7,132 bases of DNA from Candidatus Omnitrophota bacterium (GCA_020052635.1 JAGVOR010000196.1:1-7132); one strand, 5' to 3'. Counted from the first letter of the stretch, positions 1 through 5,877 are shown. The notes: generated from the sequence alone by a model not told the origin. Translations and numbers: made by a program.

Positions 1-217
1 GGGCGTAACCGATTAACCCGGTCCTTTTGCGTTTATCGATTAAACGCTCAAGATCCGCGTTAAACCTGGCTGCCAGGGCCTGGGCCACCAGATGCGTATG
101 GTTGGTGCGGGAATAATATACAACTAAAACCTTTTCCTCATCCTGGCCGTCTTGTGCGCCGGCTAAAACAGGAATTAACAGACAAAGTAAAAATAATATA
201 AATTTTTTATTAAACAT
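1..217 (-). CDS. Exported flavodoxin-like protein, N-terminal part (runs off the window)
   Basis: The frame opens with ATG at 217 and stays open to base 1, giving 72 codons with the C-terminus outside the window. The start has a good ribosome site (AAGGTG, about 5 bases upstream). Residues 1-20 form a signal peptide: MFNKK, then a hydrophobic stretch ending in VLAGA. After a short acidic linker comes VLVVYYSRTNHT, a beta strand followed by the phosphate-binding loop of flavodoxins (S-R-T-x-x-T pattern), then an amphipathic helix. Flavodoxins bind FMN and carry electrons; the signal peptide suggests this one works outside the cytoplasm, which is less common but known in flavodoxin-like families. 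It lies 8 bases after the beta-barrel gene, and its ribosome site overlaps that gene's stop codon, so the two are probably co-transcribed. Fold class is likely; substrate and partner are unknown. Confidence 0.85.
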   Translation of the reverse strand, partial: MFNKKFILFLLCLLIPVLAGAQDGQDEEKVLVVYYSRTNHTHLVAQALAARFNADLERLIDKRKRTGLIGYA

Positions 218-225
218 GGTTCACC

Positions 226-906
226 TTAAAAAGCAAAATTCAGGCTGGCGGCTACGGCGGTTGCATCCAGGAACTGCCCTTCTACGTTCAGCCAGAATTT
301 TTTGCCAAACGGGATATCCGTGCCGATAATCAAGCCCGTGCTTTTATCCAGGTCAGATTTCTCCCGCTTGCGGTTACCGTCGATCCAGTGGATATTATCC
401 ATCCTGCTCCAGCGGGCCCCGATATAAGGGCTCAGGAATCTGCAGTCATATCCGGCCAACAGGGAAAATTGCCAATCATCCAGCACCGCTTTATGCTTAC
501 TTCCTTCGACATCTTCGGAATGCGGATGCACGCTGATATGCTGAAAACCAAAGACTGCTTTTAGCTTTTGGCCGTTCAAAATCCTCACCCTAAAACCGTA
601 ACCTCCGCCTAAATAAGTAGAGTAATCCAGGTCACTGCCTAAGCGGTTGTGCTGTTTAATATCGCCAAAGCCGCCTTTTAAATCGATCGCCAGCCAATCA
701 AAAACCCCGTAAGACAAAAGCAAAAACTCCTGCTGGCTGCGCAGCCGGCCGTAATCTTTTTCCAGATCCCGCTTCAGAACAGAATAGCTCTGCAGCCCCA
801 TAAAAATTTGTTTCTTTTGCGGCAGGCGCACGCCGTAACAGGGCGCGCCGTAACTTTGGCCAACCAAACAAAAACAAATCAGCAAAATCAGTATCATTCT
901 TTTCAT
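226..906 (-). CDS. Exported outer-membrane beta-barrel protein, function unknown
   Basis: This encodes a 226-residue protein. Residues 1-20 (MKRMILILLICFCLVGQSYG, cleaved before APCYG) form a signal peptide. The rest alternates polar and hydrophobic residues with many Gly, Tyr, Phe and Trp, for example the segments around LGGGYGFRVRIL and FSLLAGYDCRFLSPYIGARW, as in an 8- to 10-strand outer-membrane barrel. The last residues, LNFAF, end in the terminal phenylalanine recognised by the BAM assembly machinery. The ATG at 906 is preceded by AGGGGG about 5 bases upstream, which favours it over the Met three codons in. It lies between a lipoprotein gene (17-base gap) and a flavodoxin gene (8-base gap), probably one operon. 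The barrel could be a small porin, an assembly factor or a structural protein; the sequence does not say which. Two cysteines in the mature part (CYG near the N-terminus, YDCRF) might form a disulfide. Confidence 0.75.
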   Translation of the reverse strand: MKRMILILLICFCLVGQSYGAPCYGVRLPQKKQIFMGLQSYSVLKRDLEKDYGRLRSQQEFLLLSYGVFDWLAIDLKGGFGDIKQHNRLGSDLDYSTYLGGGYGFRVRILNGQKLKAVFGFQHISVHPHSEDVEGSKHKAVLDDWQFSLLAGYDCRFLSPYIGARWSRMDNIHWIDGNRKREKSDLDKSTGLIIGTDIPFGKKFWLNVEGQFLDATAVAASLNFAF

Positions 907-923
907 CTTACCCCCTGCTTCCG

Positions 924-1109
924 CTATATCGGCAGATCTTTAGTCGACCCGTAAACCGGCTGCTCCTCCGCAACCCTGCGGTCATAAGGAGGATCGAAAG
1001 GAACCGTAATTTTTCCGCCGCCGCGCCCCAAACCAAACCGCGCACCGCCGCACCCGCTAAAAAAGCAAGTTAAAATCAAACAAGCGATTACTAATTTTCT
1101 TTTACTCAT
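924..1109 (-). CDS. Small lipoprotein, 61 residues, function unknown
   Basis: The protein begins with a basic n-region (MSKRK), a hydrophobic core, and the lipobox F-S-G-C with the modified cysteine at residue 20, so signal peptidase II processing should leave a lipid-anchored peptide of about 42 residues. The mature part starts with a Gly/Arg-rich stretch (GGARFGLGRGGG), then a Pro/Asp-rich tail (FDPPYDRR) with no recognisable domain. It stops 17 bases before the beta-barrel gene and probably shares its transcript. There is no convincing Shine-Dalgarno sequence before the ATG. The start lies only 14 bases after a 15-bp perfect hairpin (1124-1167), so its leader must either include that hairpin or begin inside it. 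I do not recognise the family; the lipobox and operon position are the evidence that the gene is real. Confidence 0.7.
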   Translation of the reverse strand: MSKRKLVIACLILTCFFSGCGGARFGLGRGGGKITVPFDPPYDRRVAEEQPVYGSTKDLPI

Positions 1110-1123
1110 CAGTTGTCAGTTTT

Positions 1124-1167
1124 TAAATCAAAATCGCTTCTAAATAATACTCAGCGATTTTGATTTA
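1124..1167 (-). terminator. Perfect hairpin, terminator-like, of repeat copy A
   Basis: Bases 1124-1138 and 1153-1167 are a 15-bp perfect inverted repeat around a 14-base loop. The GC-containing core (ATCGCT/AGCGAT) is followed on the minus strand by TTTTGATTT inside the stem, giving a rho-independent-terminator-like shape that could work in both directions. It sits after the LOG gene and one base from the arm of repeat copy A. On the minus strand it ends just before the lipoprotein start codon, so it could also act as a leader attenuator. Confidence 0.6.
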
Positions 1168-1269
1168 CACCGAGCGTTACAAATAAATTATATAAACCGC
1201 CCAATCCAGGCCTAGCTCGGTGAAGCTATCGAAAATAACCCAACCGCATCATCCAAGCTTAGCTCGATG
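1168..1269 (-). repeat. Repeat copy A: one full unit plus a half unit (arm-core-arm family)
   Basis: Described in element orientation (minus strand). The full unit, A1 (1168-1222), has arms CACCGAGC and GCTCGGTG that pair at 8 of 8. After the 5' arm comes TAGGCCTGGAT, and just before the 3' arm comes GTAAC. Immediately upstream, 1223-1269 looks like the 5' half of a second unit, A2: arm CATCGAGC, core TAAGCTTGGAT, then GATGCGGTTGGGTT and ATTTTCGAT. These match copy B closely, but I find no clear 3' arm for A2. The region fills the LOG-lipoprotein gap. The family relation to copies B and C is direct sequence similarity; function is unknown. Confidence 0.7.
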
Positions 1270-1275
1270 CTTTGT

Positions 1276-1830
1276 TTACTTACCCAGTTTTTTTATACAC
1301 TCATCCACATCTTTAGCAAAGGTCACGAGTTCCCGGCAAAAAACAACCTTACTTTGACTTTTTATTTTCTCACTTAATACCGGCTCATTTTTAAGGCAGG
1401 CCAAAGCCGGCTTCCAGAAATCACCCAACATCATTATCGGCTTAGGCTCAATTAATCCTTTATTCAGGTGTTCAAGTACAGCCGCTAACTCCAGCAATGT
1501 CCCGGTGCCTCCGGGCAACACGATAAACGCATCTGCCTGCTTAAGCATGATATCGATCCGCTCAAACAAAGTTTCGGCAACAATCTCTTCGTCGATAAAA
1601 GGGTTGGCTTTGCGGTAAATGGGCTTCTCCCATTTATACCAGGTAACCCCGATCGTTTTACCACCGCCGGATTTAGCGCCCCGAGAGATATCCTCCATCG
1701 TGCCGCCAAATCCTCCGGAAATAACACTGAGGCCTTTCTGGGCCAGCAATTTCCCCAGCCGGATAATCTCATCTTTCTCTTTTTTGCTTAAATCTTTATA
1801 GCTACCAAATATACAAACCGATTTTAAGAT
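1276..1830 (-). CDS. LOG-family nucleoside 5'-monophosphate phosphoribohydrolase-like protein
   Basis: LOG proteins have a Rossmann-like fold and typically release the base from N6-modified AMP (cytokinin riboside monophosphate) or related nucleotides. The 184-residue reading has the family layout: a first strand SVCIFGS (residues 4-10), the glycine-rich GGFGGTMED (39-47), FER with Arg near 91, and the signature PGGTGTLLE (106-114), whose final Glu is catalytic in the family. Length is typical. Start choice: the frame extends well upstream of the first TTG (1749) and includes the essential first strand, but holds no ATG, GTG or TTG there. AGGGGG lies 6 bases before an in-frame ATC at 1828-1830, exactly where an initiator would be expected, so I chose ATC; a sequencing error for ATG is the alternative. 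Upstream lies hairpin B, downstream repeat copy A. Family call is firm, substrate unknown. Confidence 0.88.
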   Translation of the reverse strand: MLKSVCIFGSYKDLSKKEKDEIIRLGKLLAQKGLSVISGGFGGTMEDISRGAKSGGGKTIGVTWYKWEKPIYRKANPFIDEEIVAETLFERIDIMLKQADAFIVLPGGTGTLLELAAVLEHLNKGLIEPKPIMMLGDFWKPALACLKNEPVLSEKIKSQSKVVFCRELVTFAKDVDECIKKLGK

Positions 1831-1847
1831 ATAAAACCCCCTATTTT

Positions 1848-1893
1848 TAAATTAAAAACCGCCGTAATTATTTCAATAGCGGTTTTTAATTTA
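1848..1893. terminator. Perfect bidirectional terminator hairpin of repeat copy B
   Basis: Bases 1848-1862 and 1879-1893 form a 15-bp perfect inverted repeat with a 16-base loop. The core CCGC/GCGG is followed by TTTTTAATTT on either strand, a good intrinsic terminator shape in both directions. It follows the GYD gene and directly adjoins repeat arm B. On the minus strand it ends 4 bases before the AGGGGG ribosome site of the LOG gene. No promoter fits between hairpin and start, so the LOG transcript must cross it or start inside it. Confidence 0.75.
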
Positions 1894-1953
1894 TACCGAG
1901 CGATACAGCAATCGAAAATAACTTAACCGTATCATCTAGGTTTGAGCTCGGTG
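1894..1953 (-). repeat. Repeat copy B: arm-core-arm unit
   Basis: In minus-strand orientation the arms are CACCGAGC (1953-1946) and GCTCGGTA (1901-1894), pairing at 7 of 8. An inner GATAC/GTATC helix (1933-1929 with 1906-1902) abuts the outer helix on one side and leaves a 12-base bulge, TCAAACCTAGAT, on the other. The loop carries GGTTAAGTT and ATTTTCGAT, shared with the half unit A2 and with the interrupted unit of copy C. It sits between the GYD stop and hairpin B. The base-pairing scheme is read directly from sequence; whether it acts as RNA or DNA is open. Confidence 0.7.
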
Positions 1954-1978
1954 ACCAATATCAACATTTACACGGTAT

Positions 1979-2257
1979 TTACACGCTAATCTTATCAAAC
2001 TCCTCAATACTGATCGCGGGAAAACTAGTAAAAGCGATATTCGTCAGCTTGTTTAAAGCAATCGATGCCTTCATTACCTCGGTCACCCCGGGAAAATCCG
2101 CGATTAACACCATATCATACTTTCCCAACAGGGCATACATTGAATTTACTTTGCCGCCGGCATTAGAGATCACTTCCAACGCCTTCTTGGTGCGGTCCGC
2201 CGAAATCCCACCGATCGCCTCTTTACCATACTTTCCGTACATAAAATATTTACCCAT
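1979..2257 (-). CDS. GYD-domain protein (small alpha/beta, Lrp/AsnC-effector-like)
   Basis: This 92-residue protein matches the typical GYD family pattern along its whole length: an opening strand (GKYFMYGKY), GISADRTKKA, a helix ending at GGKV, the naming region SMYALLGKYDMVLIADFPG (LGKYD replaces the usual LGEYD-type motif), and a C-terminal TSFPAISIEEF. Proteins of this family are about 90-100 residues, fold like small ferredoxin-like or Lrp-effector-like domains, and have no agreed biochemical role. The ATG at 2257 has a G-rich ribosome site (GGGGGGTGG) just upstream. It starts 27 bases after the YwqK-repeat gene and is probably the last gene of that operon, since repeat copy B and a strong terminator follow. 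Family assignment is confident; function is not. Confidence 0.85.
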   Translation of the reverse strand: MGKYFMYGKYGKEAIGGISADRTKKALEVISNAGGKVNSMYALLGKYDMVLIADFPGVTEVMKASIALNKLTNIAFTSFPAISIEEFDKISV

Positions 2258-2284
2258 TGACCACCCCCCGTTCTGTTTATACTG

Positions 2285-3589
2285 CTATTTAATTAACGAC
2301 CCATCCTCATTATATCTTAAAGGCTTGCCGTCTAACTTACCGCGCCAGCAGTCCCCCTGTTCTTTAAGCTGGCCGCTTTCATAATAAATCTTAAACGGCC
2401 CCTCTAACCGGTCATGCCGGTAGCTTCCTTCCTTTTGCAGCTTGCCGCTTTCATAATAAACCTTATACGGCCCATTTAATTCTCCATCCTTGGAGTTAGT
2501 TTCCTGCTTTATCTGTCCATTTTTGTAATAAGTTAAAAACGACCCCTCGGCTTTTCCGTTTTTAAAGGCGATCTCTGATTCCAGCTTACCCTTGTCATCA
2601 TAGCGCTTACTAACCCCTTCTTCCTTGCTATCCATGAAATTCTTTTCTTCCCGCAGCACCCCGTTTTCATAATACCACCTAAACACCCCCTGCTGCCTGT
2701 CATCCTCATAAACTCCTTCACTCTGCAGCTGCCCGCTACCATAATAAGTCTTGTAAGGGCCTTCCAATTTATCGCCCCTAAAATTTCTTTCATCCAACAG
2801 TTGGCCGTGGGCATTATACATTTTATACGGGCCGTCTTTTTTGCCGTTTCTAAAATTCGCCTCTGACTGCAGCTGCCCATTTTCACTATATATGCTATAG
2901 CTGCCTTCCTCCTTACCGTCCCTGAATACCCCGTCAATCTCTATCTGTCCATTATCATAATAAGCCTTGTAGGAGCCGTTCTTTTTACCCTCACGAAAGG
3001 TAGTTTCCTCCTGGAGCTTCCCGTTATCATAGTAAATCTTGGAAGGGCCGTCCAATTTATCGCCTTTAAAGTTCCTTTCCTCCTTCAATGCCCCTTTTTC
3101 ATTATAAATCTTATAAGGCCCGTATTTTTCGCCGTTGCTGAAGGTAATATCCGATTCCAGCTTTCCCTTCTCATTATATTTCTTAAAAGAACCTTCCAGC
3201 TTTTCATTCCAGAAATTCTTTTCCTGCCTTAACACCCCGTTTTCGCCAAACATCCGGTAGGCGCCGGTTTTTATACCGTCTTTAAAATTTCCTTCCTCCT
3301 GCAGCTGGCCGTTGGGAAAATACAGCCGGTATGGCCCATCCTCTTTACCGTCTTTAAAATTCCTTTCCTCCTGCAGATTACCGTTTTCAAAATAAGTCCT
3401 AAGCTTGCCCTCCGGTTTATCGTCTTTATATTGCCCTTCTTGTTTTAGCTTGCCATTAGTGTGATAGGTCTTAAACGGCCCATCTACCCCCTCAAGCACA
3501 GCTTTTCCCCAGGCCTGGCTGCCCGCCGTACAAATCCCCAAAGCCGCTGTAATAATTATTCCGGTTAAGACGAATTTTAGTCTTCTCAT
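2285..3589 (-). CDS. Exported YwqK/MORN-like repeat protein, 16.5 repeats of exactly 24 residues
   Basis: The 434-residue protein starts with a signal peptide (about residues 1-26, cleavage likely after GSQA). Residues 37-420 are sixteen repeats of exactly 24 residues with no insertion or deletion, and 421-434 are a half repeat. The unit runs roughly G-P-Y-K-x-Y-Y-E-N-G-Q-L-Q-E-E, then x-N-F-x-D-G-K-x-E. This is the pattern of proteins annotated as YwqK-family antitoxin-like or MORN-variant repeat proteins, which form a long flat beta-hairpin array. No attached domain suggests an enzyme, and no toxin partner is adjacent, so an extracytoplasmic scaffold or binding surface is more plausible than an antitoxin. 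The ATG overlaps the upstream PsbP-like gene's stop as ATGA, and the ribosome site is weak, so translation is probably coupled. Confidence 0.85.
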   Translation of the reverse strand: MRRLKFVLTGIIITAALGICTAGSQAWGKAVLEGVDGPFKTYHTNGKLKQEGQYKDDKPEGKLRTYFENGNLQEERNFKDGKEDGPYRLYFPNGQLQEEGNFKDGIKTGAYRMFGENGVLRQEKNFWNEKLEGSFKKYNEKGKLESDITFSNGEKYGPYKIYNEKGALKEERNFKGDKLDGPSKIYYDNGKLQEETTFREGKKNGSYKAYYDNGQIEIDGVFRDGKEEGSYSIYSENGQLQSEANFRNGKKDGPYKMYNAHGQLLDERNFRGDKLEGPYKTYYGSGQLQSEGVYEDDRQQGVFRWYYENGVLREEKNFMDSKEEGVSKRYDDKGKLESEIAFKNGKAEGSFLTYYKNGQIKQETNSKDGELNGPYKVYYESGKLQKEGSYRHDRLEGPFKIYYESGQLKEQGDCWRGKLDGKPLRYNEDGSLIK

Positions 3590-4167
3590 TTATCTTTATT
3601 AATTTTACTGTTCTTAACCGGCCCCAGACGCTTGACCGTCATAAAAGCATCCCTGGCTGTTTGTTTATATTTTTTAAAATCCGCCGGATTCTTGACCCCG
3701 TAGATCAGGTCAAAACGCACTCCCTGATCAAAAAAGAAATACTGCTCCTGCTTGATCATCCTGGGGATCTGGAAACCGATCTTGACTATCTGCCGCTCGC
3801 CTAAAGTATCCCAATCCAGAGAAAACTTACCCTGCGGAAAACGCTTTTGATAGTCCTTGATATAGATTTTTTTATCCGCGAAAAGCTCATTTAATTCCCC
3901 TTCATTAAGCGAAGCGATCACCGCCAGGGCAACTTTGCCGTCCGCAGAAGTAAATCTTGCCTGAGAGGAGGTATCCTCAAAAAACTCCTCTTTGATCCAC
4001 CCCTGCGGCGGACTAAAGGTAAAAAACTGATTTTTATCCTGATAGAGCGCCGCCGGATCCTCCTGCACTACTTCAGCCAAAGTAATAGCGGGATTAAACA
4101 AGCATGCCGAAATCAAACCCGCAATTCCGGCAATCAACAAAATAATATTTTTTCTTTTATTCTTCAT
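3586..4167 (-). CDS. Exported PsbP-like protein
   Basis: From ATG 4167 this gives 193 residues. A TTG further upstream (4230) would lengthen the frame into the previous gene with a non-hydrophobic extension, so I rejected it. The N-terminus is basic (MKNKRKN) with a long hydrophobic stretch. It contains a lipobox-like I-S-A-C near residue 22, and also a possible ordinary cleavage site at TLA before EVVQED, so lipoprotein or periplasmic protein are both possible. The mature part has the PsbP/DUF1795 look: FFTFSPPQGWIKEE, then RFTSADGKVALAVIAS, a helix, GERQIVKIGF, and YFFFDQGVRFDLIYGV. Such proteins in non-photosynthetic bacteria have no settled role. It begins 17 bases after the flavoprotein gene and overlaps the repeat-protein gene by 4 bases, so it is in the middle of an operon. 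Confidence 0.72.
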   Translation of the reverse strand: MKNKRKNIILLIAGIAGLISACLFNPAITLAEVVQEDPAALYQDKNQFFTFSPPQGWIKEEFFEDTSSQARFTSADGKVALAVIASLNEGELNELFADKKIYIKDYQKRFPQGKFSLDWDTLGERQIVKIGFQIPRMIKQEQYFFFDQGVRFDLIYGVKNPADFKKYKQTARDAFMTVKRLGPVKNSKINKDK

Positions 4168-4184
4168 TCCGTCTAATTTTACAC

Positions 4185-4841
4185 CTATAACCAGCCTTTT
4201 GCCAACCAGTATTTGTATTCCTCCACCCAATCATTCTGCCTAAGCTTAATGATCCGGGCAAAATGCTGTTTTCCCTGCTCGATAAACTGCAGCTGCTGCG
4301 GATACTGCTTTTTATCTTTGATATCAGCGACAAGTTGCTTGCCTAACTTAAAGGCTTCCGTCTTCTTATCCTCGCCAAACTGCTGTAAGCCAGAAACCCC
4401 ACCTGAATATTGCGCCCCGCAGGTATGGCCGTAATAAGCCATATAATCCAGGACCTCTTTATTCTGGCCACTGCCAGAGGTCACCACACCTGCGATATAT
4501 TTACCCTCAAGCCGCTTGCAGTGGATAAAATGCGCCGAGCGGTCAAAGAGCGCCTTCAAGAGCGCCGTCACCTGGTTTATATAGTTCGGTGAAGCTAAAA
4601 TTATGCCGTCAGAGCCAAGCATCTTATCCAGGATCATCGTCACATCATCTTTTAATGAGCATTTCAGGATCTTCTTATGACAGATCTCACAGTGCTTACA
4701 GAAAAACACCTTATAATTATCCAGGTGCAAAATCTCACAACTTGCCCCCTCTTCCTTTGCCCCACGTAAAACTTCCTGGGCCAATAAAAACGTACTGCTT
4801 TTTTCTTTGTGGGGACTTGCAGATAGAAGTAAAAGTTTCAT
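4185..4841 (-). CDS. Iron-sulfur-flavoprotein-like NAD(P)H/FMN reductase family protein
   Basis: The 218-residue protein from ATG 4841 has a strong ribosome site (AAGGAG, 5 bases upstream), which decides against a TTG start at 4865. LLLLSASPHKEKSST (residues 3-17) is the first strand and FMN-phosphate loop of the flavodoxin-like reductase family. C48, C51, C54 and C61 (CKHCEIC followed by six residues and C) form the compact cysteine motif of iron-sulfur flavoproteins, which in characterised archaeal members holds a 4Fe-4S cluster. ASPNYINQ and KALFDR are further family landmarks lining the flavin. Members move electrons from ferredoxin or NAD(P)H to oxidants such as quinones, O2 or peroxide; the physiological acceptor here is unknown. 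Upstream, 24 bases away, is a small membrane-protein gene; downstream the PsbP-like gene. Confidence 0.85.
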   Translation of the reverse strand: MKLLLLSASPHKEKSSTFLLAQEVLRGAKEEGASCEILHLDNYKVFFCKHCEICHKKILKCSLKDDVTMILDKMLGSDGIILASPNYINQVTALLKALFDRSAHFIHCKRLEGKYIAGVVTSGSGQNKEVLDYMAYYGHTCGAQYSGGVSGLQQFGEDKKTEAFKLGKQLVADIKDKKQYPQQLQFIEQGKQHFARIIKLRQNDWVEEYKYWLAKGWL

Positions 4842-4865
4842 TATTCTCCTTTTAGTAGTTACCAC

Positions 4866-5093
4866 CTAACCAAATATTCGCTTGATAATGCCAAGCCAAA
4901 AATCATTCGACATCCGCAAAATAAAATTTAACCAGTTTTGCATTTCCGGAAGATATGTTTGGCCTCTAAAGAATGCTTTACAAATAAAGAATATTATCGG
5001 TAATAGATAAATAAGGCAAATCAATAATATAATGCTCAAAATTGCATCAATCTTATGATGAACTTTCCACTTCTCGTGTTCGGTTAAACTCAT
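4866..5093 (-). CDS. Small membrane protein, 75 residues, unknown
   Basis: ATG 5093 has AAGGAG about 7 bases upstream, supporting a real gene although no family is recognised. Residues 1-14 are charged and His-rich (TEHEKWKVHHK), residues 15-38 form one strong hydrophobic segment (ILSIILLICLIYLLPIIFF), and the C-terminal part carries a second, weaker amphipathic stretch (NWLNFILRMSNDFWLGIIKRIF). By charge the soluble N-terminus is likely cytoplasmic. It lies between the pilin-like gene and the flavoprotein gene with short gaps, so it may share their transcript. Base composition is AT-rich, unlike the genes to the left. Confidence 0.6.
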   Translation of the reverse strand: MSLTEHEKWKVHHKIDAILSIILLICLIYLLPIIFFICKAFFRGQTYLPEMQNWLNFILRMSNDFWLGIIKRIFG

Positions 5094-5144
5094 TACCTTT
5101 CTCCTTTATTAGCGTACTAACCGCATATGATAAAGTTGATTTTT

Positions 5145-5390
5145 CTATTCAATTTTATCCAACTCTTCGAAATGTTTGTTTTGGATATCCTCTACTCTAC
5201 TCCTGACGCTCTCTACAGTTGATTTATAGCTTGTGGTATCTATGCCTTGCTCTGCGACAACTTTTTGCGTTTCCTGGTTGATCTGGGGTTGCTTAAAATA
5301 TAACTTAAACACCGCGAAAGCAAGAAACATGACTACGATAGCAGCCAATAGAAGTTCTAAAAACATAAAACCTGCCTTAACCTCCCTCAC
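5145..5390 (-). CDS. Very short type IV pilin-like protein with a prepilin peptidase motif
   Basis: The chosen start is GTG 5390, preceded by GGGAGG about 4 bases upstream. It yields a seven-residue leader MREVKAG followed by FMFLELLLAAIVVMFLAF. That is the class III prepilin signal: a short charged leader, Gly at -1, Phe at +1, Glu at +5, then an unbroken hydrophobic helix. Cleavage by a prepilin peptidase would leave about 74 residues. After the membrane helix come a KQPQINQETQKVV linker and a charged, helix-prone tail (SVRSRVEDIQNKHFEELDKIE), with no sign of the usual globular pilin head. It could be a minor pilin or pseudopilin, or a membrane protein resembling one by chance; no other pilus gene is in the window. 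An ATG at 5366 with a weaker ribosome site would destroy the motif. Coding status itself is likely. Confidence 0.6.
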   Translation of the reverse strand: MREVKAGFMFLELLLAAIVVMFLAFAVFKLYFKQPQINQETQKVVAEQGIDTTSYKSTVESVRSRVEDIQNKHFEELDKIE

Positions 5391-5494
5391 CCATCCTCCC
5401 AACAAAAAAAGCAACTTTCAAAATCTACTTTATAGGATAGCCAGTAAACACGTTACCACTTGAAACAAAAAACATCTAGTATTTGCTAATATAA
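5391..5494. other. Gap between the dpnI operon and the pilin-like gene
   Basis: These 104 AT-rich bases separate two gene groups on the same strand. I see no intrinsic terminator hairpin. On the minus strand a TATAAA about 35 bases before the pilin-like start could be a -10 element, but no matching -35 is visible, so a promoter here is only possible. Confidence 0.3.
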
Positions 5495-5656
5495 TCACTC
5501 TGCTTCTAGCATATAATATTCAATAGGACGCTCAATAATTACTACGAATTTATGTCCACAGGAACAAGATATTTTATGTTTTTCACCATCCATAAAATCC
5601 CAATGATTGCTAGGTTTCAGGATATCGCCACATTTAGGACAAATGATATCTTCCAT
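5495..5656 (-). CDS. Small zinc-ribbon protein, 53 residues, third gene of the dpnI operon
   Basis: This frame starts at ATG 5656, which overlaps the previous gene's TAA as TAATG, and ends at TGA 5495. The product carries two metal-binding knuckles: CPKCGD (Cys 6 and 9) and CSCGHKF (Cys 31 and 33), separated by about 21 residues, followed by a strand VVIIERPIEYYML. This is a zinc-ribbon layout with an unusual C-x-C second knuckle. The one-base overlap and lack of its own clear ribosome site argue for translational coupling to the gene before it. No known family is recognised. In this position it may assist or regulate the DpnI-like nuclease, but that rests only on gene order. Confidence 0.7.
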   Translation of the reverse strand: MEDIICPKCGDILKPSNHWDFMDGEKHKISCSCGHKFVVIIERPIEYYMLEAE

Positions 5657-5877
5657 TATCTTTTATAAATTTGCTGGTAATCTAAAATGCAACCGTGATG
5701 CCAAAAAAGATTTTTATATTCTTTTACATCTGTCCCACCAATTACAAGCCCCTTATCCGGGGTTATTGTATCACATTCTTTAAATGGTGTTTTACAATAA
5801 GCGCAAACTACGAGAGATTCGCATAATTCATTCTCCTTTTCTTTATTTACTAATTTTATAGTGTTAATATCTTTCAT
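5656..5877 (-). CDS. Small putative zinc-finger protein, 73 residues, second gene of the dpnI operon
   Basis: Its ATG overlaps the dpnI stop as ATGA and its stop overlaps the next start, so it is the tightly coupled middle gene. Residues 25-28 are CAYC, and 59-63 are WHHGC. Together they offer two cysteines, one or two histidines and a further cysteine for a metal site, spaced C-x2-C, 31 residues, H-x2-C. That spacing and the W-H-x2-C ending resemble the treble-clef type of PARP-like or LIM-like fingers, but similarity outside the ligands is not evident and an extra Cys 35 is present. The N-terminus is charged (KLVNKEKENELCES). Function is unknown; the operon position suggests a link to methyl-directed restriction. 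It is not obviously DpnD, the partner known from the pneumococcal DpnI locus. Confidence 0.75.
   Translation of the reverse strand: MKDINTIKLVNKEKENELCESLVVCAYCKTPFKECDTITPDKGLVIGGTDVKEYKNLFWHHGCILDYQQIYKR

Noticed and set aside
1485..1772. Alternative open frames overlapping the LOG, GYD, repeat-protein and flavoprotein genes on either strand
   Set aside because: They lie inside genes with clear family matches, have no ribosome sites and give low-complexity or unrecognisable products, so they are shadows of the real frames.
2357..3481. The 72-base periodicity as a CRISPR array
   Set aside because: The period is coding repeats in one long frame, without identical direct repeats separated by unique spacers.
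2285..3589. YwqK-repeat gene as the antitoxin of a toxin-antitoxin pair
   Set aside because: The annotation label exists for such repeats, but this protein has a signal peptide and no toxin-like neighbour.
5445..5457. Short palindrome GTAA-N5-TTAC as an operator
   Set aside because: Four-base half-sites in AT-rich DNA occur often by chance and no regulator gene is nearby.
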